In this document: positions 48,279 through 59,689 of the stretch, piece after piece
How positions within the stretch are numbered: the first letter of the stretch is position 1
How the letters are laid out: every line of letters begins with the position of its first letter
DNA from: Mastigocoleus sp. MO_188.B34
Lineage (GTDB): Bacteria; Cyanobacteriota; Cyanobacteriia; Cyanobacteriales; Nostocaceae
Reading direction: 5' to 3'
NCBI RefSeq assembly: GCF_030065675.1
Contig: NZ_JASJDK010000016.1
Coordinates: 1 to 64,000, forward strand
DNA: 64,000 nucleotides
Program-made: the position numbers and the translations under genes
Notes under the pieces: generated by a model
What the model was told of the DNA's origin: nothing
Database searches by the model: none
Seen by the model: the letters and a program-made list of their open reading frames with translations, nothing else

Positions 48279-49559
48279 TTACCCTTTAACTTTGATATTT
48301 AACTCTGATAGTTCTGATTTATCAACAGAAGGTGACAGATTATTGTACTTGCTGAAAAATCGAAAATAAACCGAACTACAAAACTCTTTAATTGGGAAAA
48401 GTAAATAAGTTAAAGGATTAATTGTCACAATAATGTTACGAAAATCTCGCTTAGCTAAGGCAATAATTTGTTTTGCGACCCAATCTCCTGACATTACTCC
48501 AACTGGGTTGAGATTACTTTTAAATGGTCCAAGGATTAGTTTTCGCACCACACAAGGAGCATCTAACCGACGTAGAGTAACTAAATCTCCTAAAGTCCGT
48601 TTGGAAAGTTCGTAAAGTGGGCTAAAGGCTGGGTTAACCTCTGCTTCTGAGGTGTTTACCCATACTTCCTTCAGCGCCATATCTTTATTAGTTCGCACCG
48701 TATCAAAAAATAGCTCCATTAAGCGCCAACTGGAAAAAACGTTGATTTCATAAGATTTGGCGATCGCCTCGGGAGTCCTTTCACCATAAACATTGATACC
48801 GTGATTTAGAATCAGGATGTCAATTTTTTCCAATACTTCTTTTAATTCAGTTTCTTGACCAACTTGCCAATTCACAGTTTTAAAGTTGACATCATTGCCA
48901 TTAACTTTTAAGGTTATAGACTCAGATTTGGAACTGAGGGCTATAACTTTAGCTCCACATGAGTGTAATCGTAATAATAAAGAACGTCCCAAAGTGCCAG
49001 ATGCACCAGTAACAGCTATCTTTTTCCCTTTCAAAGACAAAGCTGTACTCATAAGCTTGTCAAAAAATGTAAGTGTACCGCAATAGTAAGCATTATCATT
49101 ATCAAAATGATGCCGCCAATGATAAGTTCGGTTTACGAACCAACGAGATGGCGATTCAGTAAAAATACCAGGTGCATGAGTTAAATCAGTAGCTTCTGCT
49201 GCCCATTGGCTACCAATACCGCGAGCAATACAACTAAATAAAAAAACTAATGTATAAAGTATTCCGATCGCAGTAGCCCAATGAAAATCAGGAGCCAATT
49301 GAAAGCAAATCCACCACCCAAAGAAACCGAATAGGAGCATTACCAGAGATTCAGGTAAGTCATTACGCCACTGGGATTTACGATATACAGTATCGCTAAC
49401 AACACTATAGTCACGACGAAAAACACGATGATGCCAAACATGTTGGCGATAAAGCCAAGACCAGCGATGTGAAACCATATGGTATATGTCGCGTACCAGT
49501 TCAGCGAATAAAATCGACCCCAATCCCCAGGCTGTAGCCGTTAAGTAAAAAGATAACAT
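48279..49559 (-). CDS. Bifunctional sterol desaturase/fatty-acid hydroxylase-like and short-chain dehydrogenase fusion
   Basis: A 426-residue two-domain protein. The N-terminal half (about 1-170) is membrane-embedded and carries the histidine boxes of the fatty-acid hydroxylase/sterol desaturase family: H27-x3-H31, H40-VW-HH and WRHHFDND near 149. The C-terminal half is an SDR, with TGASGTLG at 184-191, NHG and a later SxxY-x3-K-like segment (YELSK). The ATG at 49559 is preferred over a TTG two codons earlier. The fusion suggests successive oxidation steps on one lipid, possibly a carotenoid or long-chain lipid. The substrate is unknown. Confidence 0.85.
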   Translation of the reverse strand: MLSFYLTATAWGLGSILFAELVRDIYHMVSHRWSWLYRQHVWHHRVFRRDYSVVSDTVYRKSQWRNDLPESLVMLLFGFFGWWICFQLAPDFHWATAIGILYTLVFLFSCIARGIGSQWAAEATDLTHAPGIFTESPSRWFVNRTYHWRHHFDNDNAYYCGTLTFFDKLMSTALSLKGKKIAVTGASGTLGRSLLLRLHSCGAKVIALSSKSESITLKVNGNDVNFKTVNWQVGQETELKEVLEKIDILILNHGINVYGERTPEAIAKSYEINVFSSWRLMELFFDTVRTNKDMALKEVWVNTSEAEVNPAFSPLYELSKRTLGDLVTLRRLDAPCVVRKLILGPFKSNLNPVGVMSGDWVAKQIIALAKRDFRNIIVTINPLTYLLFPIKEFCSSVYFRFFSKYNNLSPSVDKSELSELNIKVKG

Positions 49560-49954
49560 TGTCAATCACACACCTTTTATTAGTTAGCAGTTTGTGGCTA
49601 AAGCCAAGCCCTTTGGGGCTACGGTTAACATTTGATATTTAGCATTCAAAAGTTAACAGTAAACTGTCAACTATTTATTCATTCTTTGATTTAATCTACG
49701 AATTGGTACGCTTTTCACAAATAAAGCTACTGTTTGCCAACTTCCCATAAATTTATACATAATGTCAATCAGGAAGACTTTTGAGTTTTCCTGATGTAAT
49801 AAAGATTTTAGAGAATTTATATTATTTAGAAGATTGGAATAAAATCGACCCTTTGCAAAAATAGCGTGTTTAGTGAATTAATCTCAAGTGCTTTTAAAAA
49901 CAGATAGAAATTAGAAATGGATTGAAATTCATCTTCTAAATTAATCAAAAATAA
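49560..49954. other. Intergenic region, no gene
   Basis: AT-rich. A small direct-repeat patch near 49620-49670 (GTTAACA/AGTTAACAGTAAAC). Nothing else recognised. Confidence 0.5.
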
Positions 49955-51004
49955 TCAAAATCCATCTGGTAGGTCACTAGTTTCTTGAATATGGAGTCGA
50001 ATATTACGCTCTCCCGCACTACCCAACTGTAATTCCATCACCTCACTACCTAAAGGTTCTAAACACTCCAACAAGAAACGTAATTGTGGGGTGCTAGCTC
50101 CTGTATCAACATACAATCTGTCTGACAAGTTATTAATTCGCTTCCAAGTCATGTACATTTTGGCTATCATTTGCTCTAACTGAGAAGCTTGATTGACTAA
50201 ATCGGCTGCAATACTTAAGCAACCAACTCTTTGAGCTTCTTCCAAAGCTGTTTCAATATCAACTTCTTGGGCGCTTAAAGCTTGAACTTGGACAGCAGCT
50301 TTGAGATATTTTGCTAAACTCCGCGCCTCAGAAGTAACTTGCTTGAGGGTATCCAAGTCCGGGTTTGAAGCTATTTCCTGTTGAATAACATTTTGATGGG
50401 GTTCTGGTAACTTCTCCATTTCTTTTACCAGAGGTGCAATGTAGCGAGCTGGTAAAGAATTTTCTGCAGCTTTTTCTTTCACTGTTTCGGGTAACAACTC
50501 TGAGGACATCGCTGTCCATTCTTCTGCAAGTTGCTTAACTTCTCGGCGAGTAATTTTATCTCCTTTTTGTGCTGCTTCACTCACCATTTGTTGCACTTCG
50601 GGTGAAGCTTTAGCCGCTTCAACAAAAGCCCGTTTACTAAAATTATTAATTGATTTTGGCTCTAGTTTTCCTTCCTCTAAAAGAGTATCAGCACTATTAG
50701 CCAGTTGGATCCATGAATATGCCTGACTTTTACTAATTTCTCGTTCCTTTAACCAATGAAGAAAACCAGTACCGCGACCGTCACCACCCCGCTTCTCGCG
50801 ATCACGAACCGCTCGTAAAATTCGCCCCCGCCAAATATCCGTTTGTAAATCAAAGCGATCGCACACCTGCCATGCGACATCTACCTGCTTGAGGAAATCT
50901 GATTCGGGAATTTGATCGTCTTCAGGGTCGGGAAGTTCAAAAGTCAAATCTGCTGGCTGCTGTAAAGCTTCCGCCAGTTCATTGATATTGTCGGTCAGTT
51001 GCAC
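49955..51004 (-). CDS. Conserved-type cyanobacterial protein of unknown function
   Basis: A 349-residue soluble, mostly helical protein with an acidic N-terminus. The segment FLHWLKEREISKSQAYSWIQ (about 80-100) looks like the DUF3102/KfrA-like DNA-binding motif found in plasmid and phage regulators. A long charged helical centre follows. The C-terminal third, with a predicted coiled coil near LEQMIAKMYMTWKRI, ends in a beta-rich tail. The start is GTG at 51004. DNA binding is a guess from the helix-turn-helix-like segment; I cannot name a function. Confidence 0.6.
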   Translation of the reverse strand: MQLTDNINELAEALQQPADLTFELPDPEDDQIPESDFLKQVDVAWQVCDRFDLQTDIWRGRILRAVRDREKRGGDGRGTGFLHWLKEREISKSQAYSWIQLANSADTLLEEGKLEPKSINNFSKRAFVEAAKASPEVQQMVSEAAQKGDKITRREVKQLAEEWTAMSSELLPETVKEKAAENSLPARYIAPLVKEMEKLPEPHQNVIQQEIASNPDLDTLKQVTSEARSLAKYLKAAVQVQALSAQEVDIETALEEAQRVGCLSIAADLVNQASQLEQMIAKMYMTWKRINNLSDRLYVDTGASTPQLRFLLECLEPLGSEVMELQLGSAGERNIRLHIQETSDLPDGF

Positions 51005-51923
51005 GGCTGAAAATTGGTAAGGTTTGCGATCGGCTTATTATTGCACAATCTGGGGACAATGGTTATCCATAAGTACCATTTTTTCCTGCAGGATTGGGCA
51101 ATAATTAGCTGTTTTAACTGTTATCAGATTTCAACGTATCAAATGATTTTATGTCGTTCAATTTTCGAATATTTGTAATTCTTAGCAAGAATTAACAACA
51201 ATCAATATCATTCCTAAGAGAGTTGTTTTCCTAATTTTTATTTAATTAACAAAATATAGTGTTGTTATTTAGTCTTCAATACTGAAGGTAATATATTTGG
51301 GTATCAGCTTAATTTCTTGTTCAATATTAATATCTTCTAACTCCACAATATATTCCGGAAAGCACAGCAGCTTTTTGACGGTAAAATAAGAAGTTAACTT
51401 TCAAGATATGATTCATATTTAACATTGGCTTTCTTGCATAATAAGTAGTTTTAAGTGCTTATCAAATGAGCAATCTGATAGTTCCAATACCACGTGAAAA
51501 ATTATTGGTGCAGATAACCGCTTATTTATGAATAGTAGAAAATATCCTTGGTCAGCTATTGCTAAAAAAGTAATTTGTCCGGATGAATTTTCGCGAGAAA
51601 TTAACTTTAATTACAGTAATAAAATTTACTAGATATAAAGATGTATAAATTGTAAATAAAATCAATGTATCTTCTATAGTCAACCACCAAAAGTCAAATT
51701 TTCGCTGTTAATAATAAAAATAAAATGGGACCAAATTTACTTTTAATTATAAATATTTTCTACTTAAATAATTTTTGGTGATTTTTTGTATCAAGCAAAA
51801 AACTTTATTTTAGAAACAATCTCAGGTTTGATTTGTGAATGAAAAAATATTGGTATACCTGTATTTATTGGGTTAAATAACAATCAATTAATCCCATTGA
51901 ATAAAAAATCAAAATAATAAGCC
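51005..51923. other. Long non-coding region upstream of moaA
   Basis: About 920 bp without a gene. A 34-codon frame at 51528-51632 (MNSRKYPWSAIAKKV...) has a start and stop but no recognised relatives. No known molybdenum-cofactor riboswitch fold was identified by eye. Confidence 0.5.
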
Positions 51924-52913
51924 ATGAATCAGGTAGATTATCTCAGGATTAGTTTAATAGATCGTTGCAATTTTAGTTGTCAGTATTGTATGCCAGAAGG
52001 TGAAGAATTAAACTATATACTTAAGCAAGAATTTCTCACAGATACAGAATTATTAGCCCTGCTTGAAGAAGTTTTTATTCCTCTTGGTTTCACTCGCTTT
52101 CGTCTAACTGGTGGTGAACCTTTATTACGCCCTGGAGTGGTTAGGTTAGTCGAAGAAATTGCATCCCTCAGACAAACAAAGGACCTTTCAATGACAACCA
52201 ATGGTTTTTTGTTAGCGCCAATTGCAAAAGAGCTTTATCAAGCTGGGTTGCGTCGAATTAATATCAGCTTAGATTCCTTAGATCCAGATACTTTTAAAGC
52301 AATTACTGGTCGCCAAGGTCGGCAAAGTTGGGAAAAAGTTTGGAATGGGCTGCAAGTCGCGTACAAAGTTGGTTTCAACCCGTTAAAAATCAATGTAGTG
52401 GTAATTCCAGGGGTCAATGACAATGAAGTTTTAGATTTAGCCGCACTTACTATAGATAAACAATGGCATGTACGTTTTATTGAATTTATGCCCATTGGCA
52501 ATAGTTTATTATTTTCCGATAAGGGCTGGATCGCATCTGAGGAGTTACGTGACAGGATCCGGCGAAAATGGGGATTAACAGAATCTCAAGTTATTGGAAA
52601 TGGACCGGCAGATGTGTTTAAAATTCCGGGAGCAAAGGGAACCTTGGGATTCATTAGTCAAATGTCTGAGTGCTTTTGCAACCGGTGCAATAGAATGCGC
52701 CTGAGTGCAGATGGCTGGTTACGTCCTTGTTTGTTAAATGAGGCTGGTCAACTGGATTTAAAAACAGCTCTACGCAATGATGTGAGTCCAGCAAAAATAC
52801 GAGAGCAAGTAAGAAAACTATTATTAATAAAGCCAGAAATTAACTTTAAGCAGCGCGAAACTGGTAACCAAACAGGAGTTTACAATCGCACTATGTCACA
52901 AATTGGTGGCTAA
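51924..52913 (+). CDS. moaA: GTP 3',8-cyclase MoaA
   Basis: A 329-residue radical-SAM enzyme for the first step of molybdenum cofactor synthesis. The N-terminal [4Fe-4S] cluster ligands are C15, C19 and C22, and the C-terminal cluster ligands C252, C255 and C269. GGEPLLRP lies at 63-70. The protein ends in the conserved GG dipeptide that is needed for activity. No other moa/moe genes are in the window. It is convergent with rpsD. Confidence 0.96.
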   Translation: MNQVDYLRISLIDRCNFSCQYCMPEGEELNYILKQEFLTDTELLALLEEVFIPLGFTRFRLTGGEPLLRPGVVRLVEEIASLRQTKDLSMTTNGFLLAPIAKELYQAGLRRINISLDSLDPDTFKAITGRQGRQSWEKVWNGLQVAYKVGFNPLKINVVVIPGVNDNEVLDLAALTIDKQWHVRFIEFMPIGNSLLFSDKGWIASEELRDRIRRKWGLTESQVIGNGPADVFKIPGAKGTLGFISQMSECFCNRCNRMRLSADGWLRPCLLNEAGQLDLKTALRNDVSPAKIREQVRKLLLIKPEINFKQRETGNQTGVYNRTMSQIGG

Positions 52914-52933
52914 GAAAAAGTGACAAGTCAGTT

Positions 52934-52952
52934 GTCAGTTTTATGAACTGAC
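52934..52952. terminator. Possible hairpin between moaA and rpsD
   Basis: GTCAGTT and AACTGAC (7 bp) around a 5-nt loop, inside a TGTCAGT-type short repeat. It is weak and lacks a clear T-run. Confidence 0.3.
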
Positions 52953-52984
52953 TGACTACTGACCATTGACCACCAACGAATTTT

Positions 52985-53593
52985 TTAAGCTTTCCGTGAG
53001 TAGTATTCCACCACCAGCAGTTCGTTGATATTAAGTGCAACCCATTCACGTTCGCATAGACCGTTAACCTTACCAGTCATAGTATTTTTATCAAATTCCA
53101 GATGACTGGGAAGATTAGCCAAGCCCGGATATTGTAAATTGGTTTCTACCATCTTGCGTGACCTGTCATTATTCCTGACAGTAATAACTTCTCCAGGACG
53201 ACATTGGTAGCTAGCAATATTAACTTCCTTTCCGTTTATTAAGACATGACCGTGATTCACCAACTGACGTGCAGCAGGGATCGTTGGAGCCATACCCAAA
53301 CGGAAAATGGTGTTATCCAAACGCATTTCTAACAATTGCAGTAGTACCTGTCCGGTAGAACCTGTTACGCGTCTGGCTTTACGCACATAACGCAGCAATT
53401 GTTTTTCTGTGAGACCGTAGTTATAGCGAAGTTTCTGCTTTTCTTCCAAACGAATAGCATACTCGGAGCGCTTCTTACGATTCTGACCGTGTTGACCGGG
53501 AGGATAAGCGCGTCTAGCACTTTTGCGAGTCAATCCTGGCAATTCTCCCAGGCGGCGTGTAATTCTTAGACGTGGTCCTCTATATCGGGACAT
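52985..53593 (-). CDS. rpsD: 30S ribosomal protein S4
   Basis: A 202-residue primary 16S rRNA-binding protein. The N-terminal [20 protein letters not shown] and the S4 RNA-binding domain (about residues 90-155, [20 protein letters not shown]) are fully conserved. It is a stand-alone gene, as in other cyanobacteria. Confidence 0.98.
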   Translation of the reverse strand: MSRYRGPRLRITRRLGELPGLTRKSARRAYPPGQHGQNRKKRSEYAIRLEEKQKLRYNYGLTEKQLLRYVRKARRVTGSTGQVLLQLLEMRLDNTIFRLGMAPTIPAARQLVNHGHVLINGKEVNIASYQCRPGEVITVRNNDRSRKMVETNLQYPGLANLPSHLEFDKNTMTGKVNGLCEREWVALNINELLVVEYYSRKA

Positions 53594-53995
53594 GAGTTTC
53601 CTTAACTATATTCCTCTTTAAATTTTACTCAGACATACCATTGTGACATTCCTTGGCTAAAAATGCGAGAATTTTTTAGTCAATTTCGCTTTTATATGTA
53701 AACCTCAATTTTGTCAATATCTTTAGATTTGCCTGAGAGCATGGGTTAATTATCTAGCGTCTCAGAAAAATAAATTGTATGTACAGCAGTAAGTACCTAG
53801 GTTAGGAAATTATATTTTGCTAAGAAGGGAACGGGCAACAGGAAATGTTCTGACCTAAAACCGTGGTGCTATATTTCCTGAGGTTATCTAACTAAAAGCT
53901 TTTAACGGAAAGAAATATCATTCACATTGATCAAGCTTTCTAGAACAAGATTAATATGATGAAATAGCAATAATTATGGTGTTTGGAGATATTTA
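53594..53995. other. Divergent promoter region between rpsD and the Cys-repeat protein
   Basis: A 402-bp gap between diverging start codons. No motif assigned. Confidence 0.5.
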
Positions 53996-54598
53996 ATGCT
54001 ATTCAAATCAAACAACAGGGATCTTTTAAATTCACCTTCTGAGTATAAGAACACTGAAGAACAACAAAAATATAACTTCAATGATATGGGTACTGGAATG
54101 CTTCTCCAAAAAGTAATGAAAGTCGCTGTACCAGTATTATCAGTTGCTGGTATCGTAGCAATTTCTTTTCCAAGTCCGGTAGATGCTGTTTTTAGTAGAC
54201 AAACAAATAGTTACCGAGTGTGTGCGGGAAGATTAGTAAATAATAATGTTAGTCCGGAAGCTGCGTCAAAAGCTTGCGCTAGAGCACTTCATCCACAAAG
54301 ATTATCTAAATGTCTCACTAAAATCGTTAAACAGACTCAATTGGAAGCTAAAGATGCGCTAGCATCTTGTGAAAAAGCACGACGTCCTGAGGAATTAGCA
54401 AGTTGTGTTGTCGGTATAAGTAGAAACAGCAAAGAATCTGCAGACCCAGAAGTTTTAAGTTTTTGTGATCGCAGTCTTTTACCAACACGTTTTGCTCAGT
54501 GTGTAGTTGGTTTAAGAAGTGAAATCGACCTTGTTCCCACCCAGGCGATGGAAACCTGTATTGATGCAAGTGATCCTATCACTAATATTTCGCCTTGA
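53996..54598 (+). CDS. Exported cysteine-repeat protein, unknown
   Basis: A 200-residue product. A hydrophobic segment at about 37-55 (MKVAVPVLSVAGIVAISF) followed by VDAVFS looks like a signal peptide. A later in-frame ATG at about 54086 would give a more normal signal peptide length. The mature part holds about three repeats of 38-42 residues with cysteines 13 apart (KACARALHPQRLSKC, ASCEKARRPEELASC, SFCDRSLLPTRFAQC), likely disulfide-bonded helical hairpins in the periplasm. A strong terminator follows. The family is not recognised. Confidence 0.65.
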   Translation: MLFKSNNRDLLNSPSEYKNTEEQQKYNFNDMGTGMLLQKVMKVAVPVLSVAGIVAISFPSPVDAVFSRQTNSYRVCAGRLVNNNVSPEAASKACARALHPQRLSKCLTKIVKQTQLEAKDALASCEKARRPEELASCVVGISRNSKESADPEVLSFCDRSLLPTRFAQCVVGLRSEIDLVPTQAMETCIDASDPITNISP

Positions 54599-54715
54599 TG
54601 TGACAAAAATTTAACTTCAAAAGTTTGCTAAGAAAAAAAGCTTTGATCTGGATACATTGCAAATAGAAAATTGCCAAGCAAGAAGATAGAAATGAAATAA
54701 CTGAATACAATTTGC

Positions 54716-54751
54716 AACCTATCCACTATTTATCAAAATGGATAGGTTTTT
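54716..54751 (+). terminator. Rho-independent terminator after the Cys-repeat protein gene
   Basis: AACCTATCCA and TGGATAGGTT form a perfect 10-bp stem around a 13-nt loop, followed by a T-run. It lies 118 bp after the stop codon. Confidence 0.75.
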
Positions 54752-54814
54752 GCTTGGGGAAATGGCATCAAACACAAAGAAGTTATGGCCCAATACGGTT
54801 ATCCGCACTACGTG

Positions 54815-54985
54815 TTTGGACGCAGCTTGGAAGACGCGCCATAGGGCGAACCGCTGTTCATCCGTCAGGATGCGGTCAAACACCGTAGGCGCGTGCTAAC
54901 AGATAAGCCTAAATTTATTCGTAGAGAAGCTACAGAGGCTAACACCGACGCCGCCGGTCGGTCGCCACAGGCTCTGTCGCGTCTT
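54815..54985. repeat. GC-rich interspersed repeat block
   Basis: Pieces such as GACGCGCCATAGGGCGAACC and CGACGCCGCCGGTCGGTCGC lie in otherwise AT-rich DNA and resemble the patch at 40735-40830. Non-coding. Confidence 0.55.
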
Positions 54986-55822
54986 TACAATGTTATTTGT
55001 TAAAAAAAGTCTTAACTGAACTGTATTGAGTTATAGCCATAATGGCATAGGTCTGCAATAAGTTAGAGCATGAAAATTCGTTATCAATGATAAATTCCCA
55101 AGCAAGGAATAATAATGAGGAGCTATACACCTCAACCCCAACTCCCCACAAGCATTTGACCCTTCATCCCTCAAGCCCTACAAGCGTTTCACCCTACATC
55201 CCATTATTTTTTTTGAGTTGTATATTTTAAATGTACTTTTTTCCAAACCTAAATACTATTTTGGGTATAGGTTTTACAGCCCATACCCATTTGTTCCATA
55301 TTGTAGGTATACACCCGAAGTAGGTATTTGATAAGTGTAAGTCGTCAAAAATCAACTAAAATTATTCTTGTATTCTGGATTACTCTAATCAAATTAAACT
55401 GTAATCTAACTAAGACGTAAATAGTTGAAATTAGATTTCCAAAATTAGATTTACCAAAAAAATTTGGATTGTAAAATAAGTAATTTTAGATGCGGCCCCG
55501 ACAAAATATAAATTATTTAACAACTGACTTACTAGGCAATTAGTTATATGGGCAATTTATTTGACTCAATTAAGTCTTTCAGAATATATCTAAAATAGAT
55601 TCAAAAATCTCTACTGAATCATTTCCTTTAAACAAAATAAGTCTAGATTTGATTCTTCTGCAAATTAGAGACGCTCCCTTTCCTGAAAAACTACAACCTA
55701 AACTGAAATGCTTAATTTTACAGCCCTATAAAAATCAACCTTTAGGTAGATTCTTAATATCTTTATTAGTTGTTAAATCCTTTCTGCGAGGAAAAGAGAA
55801 ATGTTACATAGATTCAAGGCTT

Positions 55823-57127
<1,305 letters not shown>

Positions 57128-58593
57128 GTATGTTGTCTGGATATTTTGAAAATAAAACTGTTAAATTATCCATGACATTTGAAGATTAATTGAGTTGAAA
57201 AAGAATTGACTAATTTAACAGAAAAAGCTGTTTTAAGCGATAAAGATACTTTGAAAGAAGTTATTGATTGTTTAACAGGACATATTTCGATTAAGACCCA
57301 AGGTGATTGTAAACAAACAGATTTATTTAATATTTTAGTGGCTGCAGCAAGTAAAGCAAATACCATAGAAAATACAGCATCTATTCTAAAAAATTCTTGC
57401 TCTGGCAGAAATATTAGATATCATTTAAATAAATTTCAAAATTTTCAAGAATTAGAAAATCAGCTAAATCAAGCATTAATAAGTAAGCTAACACGGCGAA
57501 GAAAAAAGAGAAAACTAAAATTAGCCATTGATTTAAATTTAATTCCTTATTATGGTAATCCTACAAAAGATGAACAAGATTATATCTATCGTAGTCAAGC
57601 TAAAAATGGCACTTGTTCATTCTATGCTTATGCTAGTTTATATATAATTGCCAAAAATAAGAGATTAACTGTCTTCTATTGTTGGAGTGAAAAAATATTA
57701 TACAAATGTAGCTATTATCACTTATCTTTTGGATAAAATAAACTCTTTAAATCTAAAAATTAAGAGACTCTATTTAGATAGAGGATTTTATAGTAGTTCA
57801 GTAATAAGATGGTTAATAGCTTTAGATATACCTTTTATAATGCCAGCAGTTAGAAATGGCAAGGCTGGAGGAATTAACCAATATCTTAAAGGTAAAAAAA
57901 GCTATAGAACAAATCATACTATGAATCAAGGTTCTTATAATGAAATTACTTTTGATTTATGTATTATCTGTAGGTATCGTAAAGGAAAGAGAGGGAAGCA
58001 TGGTATTGAATATTTAGCTTATGTCGTTTACAAAGTAGACATAAATTTAGATTATATTTCTGAAGATTATAGAAAAAGATTTGGGATTGAAACTAGTTAT
58101 CGTCTCAAAAATATTTGTCGGATTAGAACTACCAGCAAAAATCCTATCATAAGACTACTATTTGTTGGAATTTCGTTTTTATTAGTTAATATCTGGATTT
58201 ATATTTTATGGTTCAAAATATCTAAACCTAGACGAGGTGGACGTTTAGTCTATAATCATTTATTCAGTTTAAAACAAATGCTAGCATTTTTATCTAATGC
58301 AGTAAATCGCATTTATCAAGTAAGAGAAATCATCTATATTCCAGACATTTAACTAATAGCTAAACTCATCTAAAATATATAGTTTTAATGTCAATGCAAG
58401 TATTTATTCTTTAAAGTAATTCATCGACTTATGAAAGCAAAAAATTACACTTGCATGGGAATTTTGTGTCAAAAAATACGATTTTTATGATGAAAATATT
58501 AAATATTTACATGTAATTAGTCATTTATTTTTGATTCGACATAATTTAAGACTTCATTAACAATTTTATTCGCAAAATATCCAGTTAACATAC
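57128..58593 (+). mobile_element. ISH3-like insertion sequence, 1466 bp
   Basis: Terminal inverted repeats of 37 bp were found by comparing the ends: left 57128-57164 and right 58557-58593, both starting GTATGTT and sharing CTGGATATTTTG and AATAAAA, with five mismatches. A transposase in two overlapping frames fills the interior. No clear target duplication was seen at these boundaries, so the exact end may differ by a few bases. Family assignment to ISH3/IS4-like rests on protein motifs only. Confidence 0.85.
57206..58352 (+). pseudogene. Transposase, ISH3-like, frameshifted
   Basis: The DDE transposase is split into two frames: 57206-57736 and 57687-58352. The first Asp lies in LAIDLNLIPYYG, the second in YLDRGFYSS and the Glu in RFGIETSYRLKNICR, so the catalytic triad is complete across both frames. 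The shift occurs at a run of six A's (57690-57695); removing one A would restore a continuous protein through EKYYTNVAIITYLLDK. It is either an inactivating 1-base insertion or a +1 programmed shift. The starting TTG at 57206 is tentative. Confidence 0.8.
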
Positions 58594-58727
58594 AACTCTA
58601 GCCTAAAATACATAATTATATAACTAATACTTATATTTTTTCTCTGTTGTTAGAACATTTGTATTGAATTAATAGTTTTCTAAGTCATTTTTTTACTGAC
58701 AATTTGGGAGTCTGTTCTCCATAGAAA

Positions 58728-59633
58728 GTGCATTTTTGCTTGCAATTATCTCTTTTTCAAAAAGTTTTCCATCTACTGAAATTCTCCTTTGACACCGTTA
58801 CCGTAAACCGGCGTGGGGAAATCATTAAGCTAGAACGCAAACAAGCCAGATACTTCACCGAATACCTAAGAAATAATATCACCCTAGATATGGTTTACAT
58901 CCCCGGTGGTAAATTTATGATGGGTTCGCCAGAAGGGGAAGGACTTGACACTGAAAAACCTCAACATGAGGTAACAGTTCCAGCTTTCTTCATGGGAAAA
59001 TACCAAGTGACCCAGGAACAATGGAAAGCCGTAGCTGCTTTACCTAAAGTAGATAGAAAATTAAATCCCGATCCATCATATTTCAAAGGAAATAATCTCC
59101 CCGTAGAGCAAGTTTCATGGTATGACGCAGAGGAGTTTTGCAAACGCCTCTCACAGCATACAGACAGGCAATATAGCCTACCTTCAGAAGCAGAATGGGA
59201 ATACGCCTGTCGTACTGGTACTACTACACCGTTTCACTTTGGTGAGACAATTACAAGTGAGTTAGCGAATTATAATGCCGGTTATGCTTTTGCTGACGAA
59301 AATGAAGGAGAATATAGAAAAAAAACTACTCTAGTAGGACAATTCAATAAAGCCAATGCCTTTGGTTTATATGATATCCACGGCAACGTCTGGGAATTAT
59401 GCCTGGATGATTGGCATAATGATTATAAGGTTGCACCAAATGGTTATATTGCATGGATAAATAAAAACAAACAAGGAAATACAGTGCTGCGGGGCGGTTC
59501 CTGGGATAACAATCCTAAACGCTGCCGTTCTGCGTCTCGCGCCATCAACGATAGGAAAGGTCGCGTCTACTACATCAACTATGTTGGCTTTCGTGTTGTC
59601 TGCGTCTGCGGGGTTGGGAGGGCTCTTCCTTAG
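58728..59633 (+). CDS. Formylglycine-generating-enzyme-like (C-type-lectin fold) protein with DGR-type variable C-terminus
   Basis: A 301-residue product with the SUMF1/FGE-sulfatase fold, from ITLDMVYIPGGKFMMGSP (about 52-69) through GKYQVTQEQWKA, LPSEAEWEYACRTGTTTPF and GLYDIHGNVWELCLDDW to RGGSWDNNP. Before it lies a linker (FDTVTVNRRGEIIK) common in cyanobacterial proteins of this class, where an effector domain often precedes it. Here nothing precedes it and the GTG start is doubtful, so the N-terminus may be truncated. Residues 260-285 (codons at 59505-59582) are many NNC/NNT codons such as ATC, TAC, GTC and GCC, as expected if AAC/AAT codons in a template were mutated at adenines by a diversity-generating retroelement. 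The family is often used as DGR target and not as an enzyme. Confidence 0.8.
   Translation: MHFCLQLSLFQKVFHLLKFSFDTVTVNRRGEIIKLERKQARYFTEYLRNNITLDMVYIPGGKFMMGSPEGEGLDTEKPQHEVTVPAFFMGKYQVTQEQWKAVAALPKVDRKLNPDPSYFKGNNLPVEQVSWYDAEEFCKRLSQHTDRQYSLPSEAEWEYACRTGTTTPFHFGETITSELANYNAGYAFADENEGEYRKKTTLVGQFNKANAFGLYDIHGNVWELCLDDWHNDYKVAPNGYIAWINKNKQGNTVLRGGSWDNNPKRCRSASRAINDRKGRVYYINYVGFRVVCVCGVGRALP
59490..59590 (+). other. Putative DGR variable region (VR)
   Basis: The 3' segment from RGGSW to VGF. Codons at 272-285 read GCC ATC AAC GAT AGG AAA then GGT CGC GTC TAC TAC ATC AAC TAT. Most are one or two adenine substitutions away from AAC or AAT. The flanks (CGGGGCGGTTCCTGG and GTTGGCTTTCGTGTTGT) are free of such codons. 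No template repeat or reverse transcriptase was found in the window. Confidence 0.65.
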
Positions 59634-59689
59634 CCCTTTTCACTTTCGCCCTTTTATCCTTTACTCTTCTTCCTCTTTACACTTACCTC

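Larger units (their letters stand above)
54599..55822. other. Intergenic region downstream of hetR
   Basis: About 1.2 kb. It holds the terminator at 54716-54751 and a GC-rich interspersed-repeat block at about 54815-54985, then AT-rich DNA. No ORF encoding an RGSGR-type peptide was found by eye. Confidence 0.55.
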
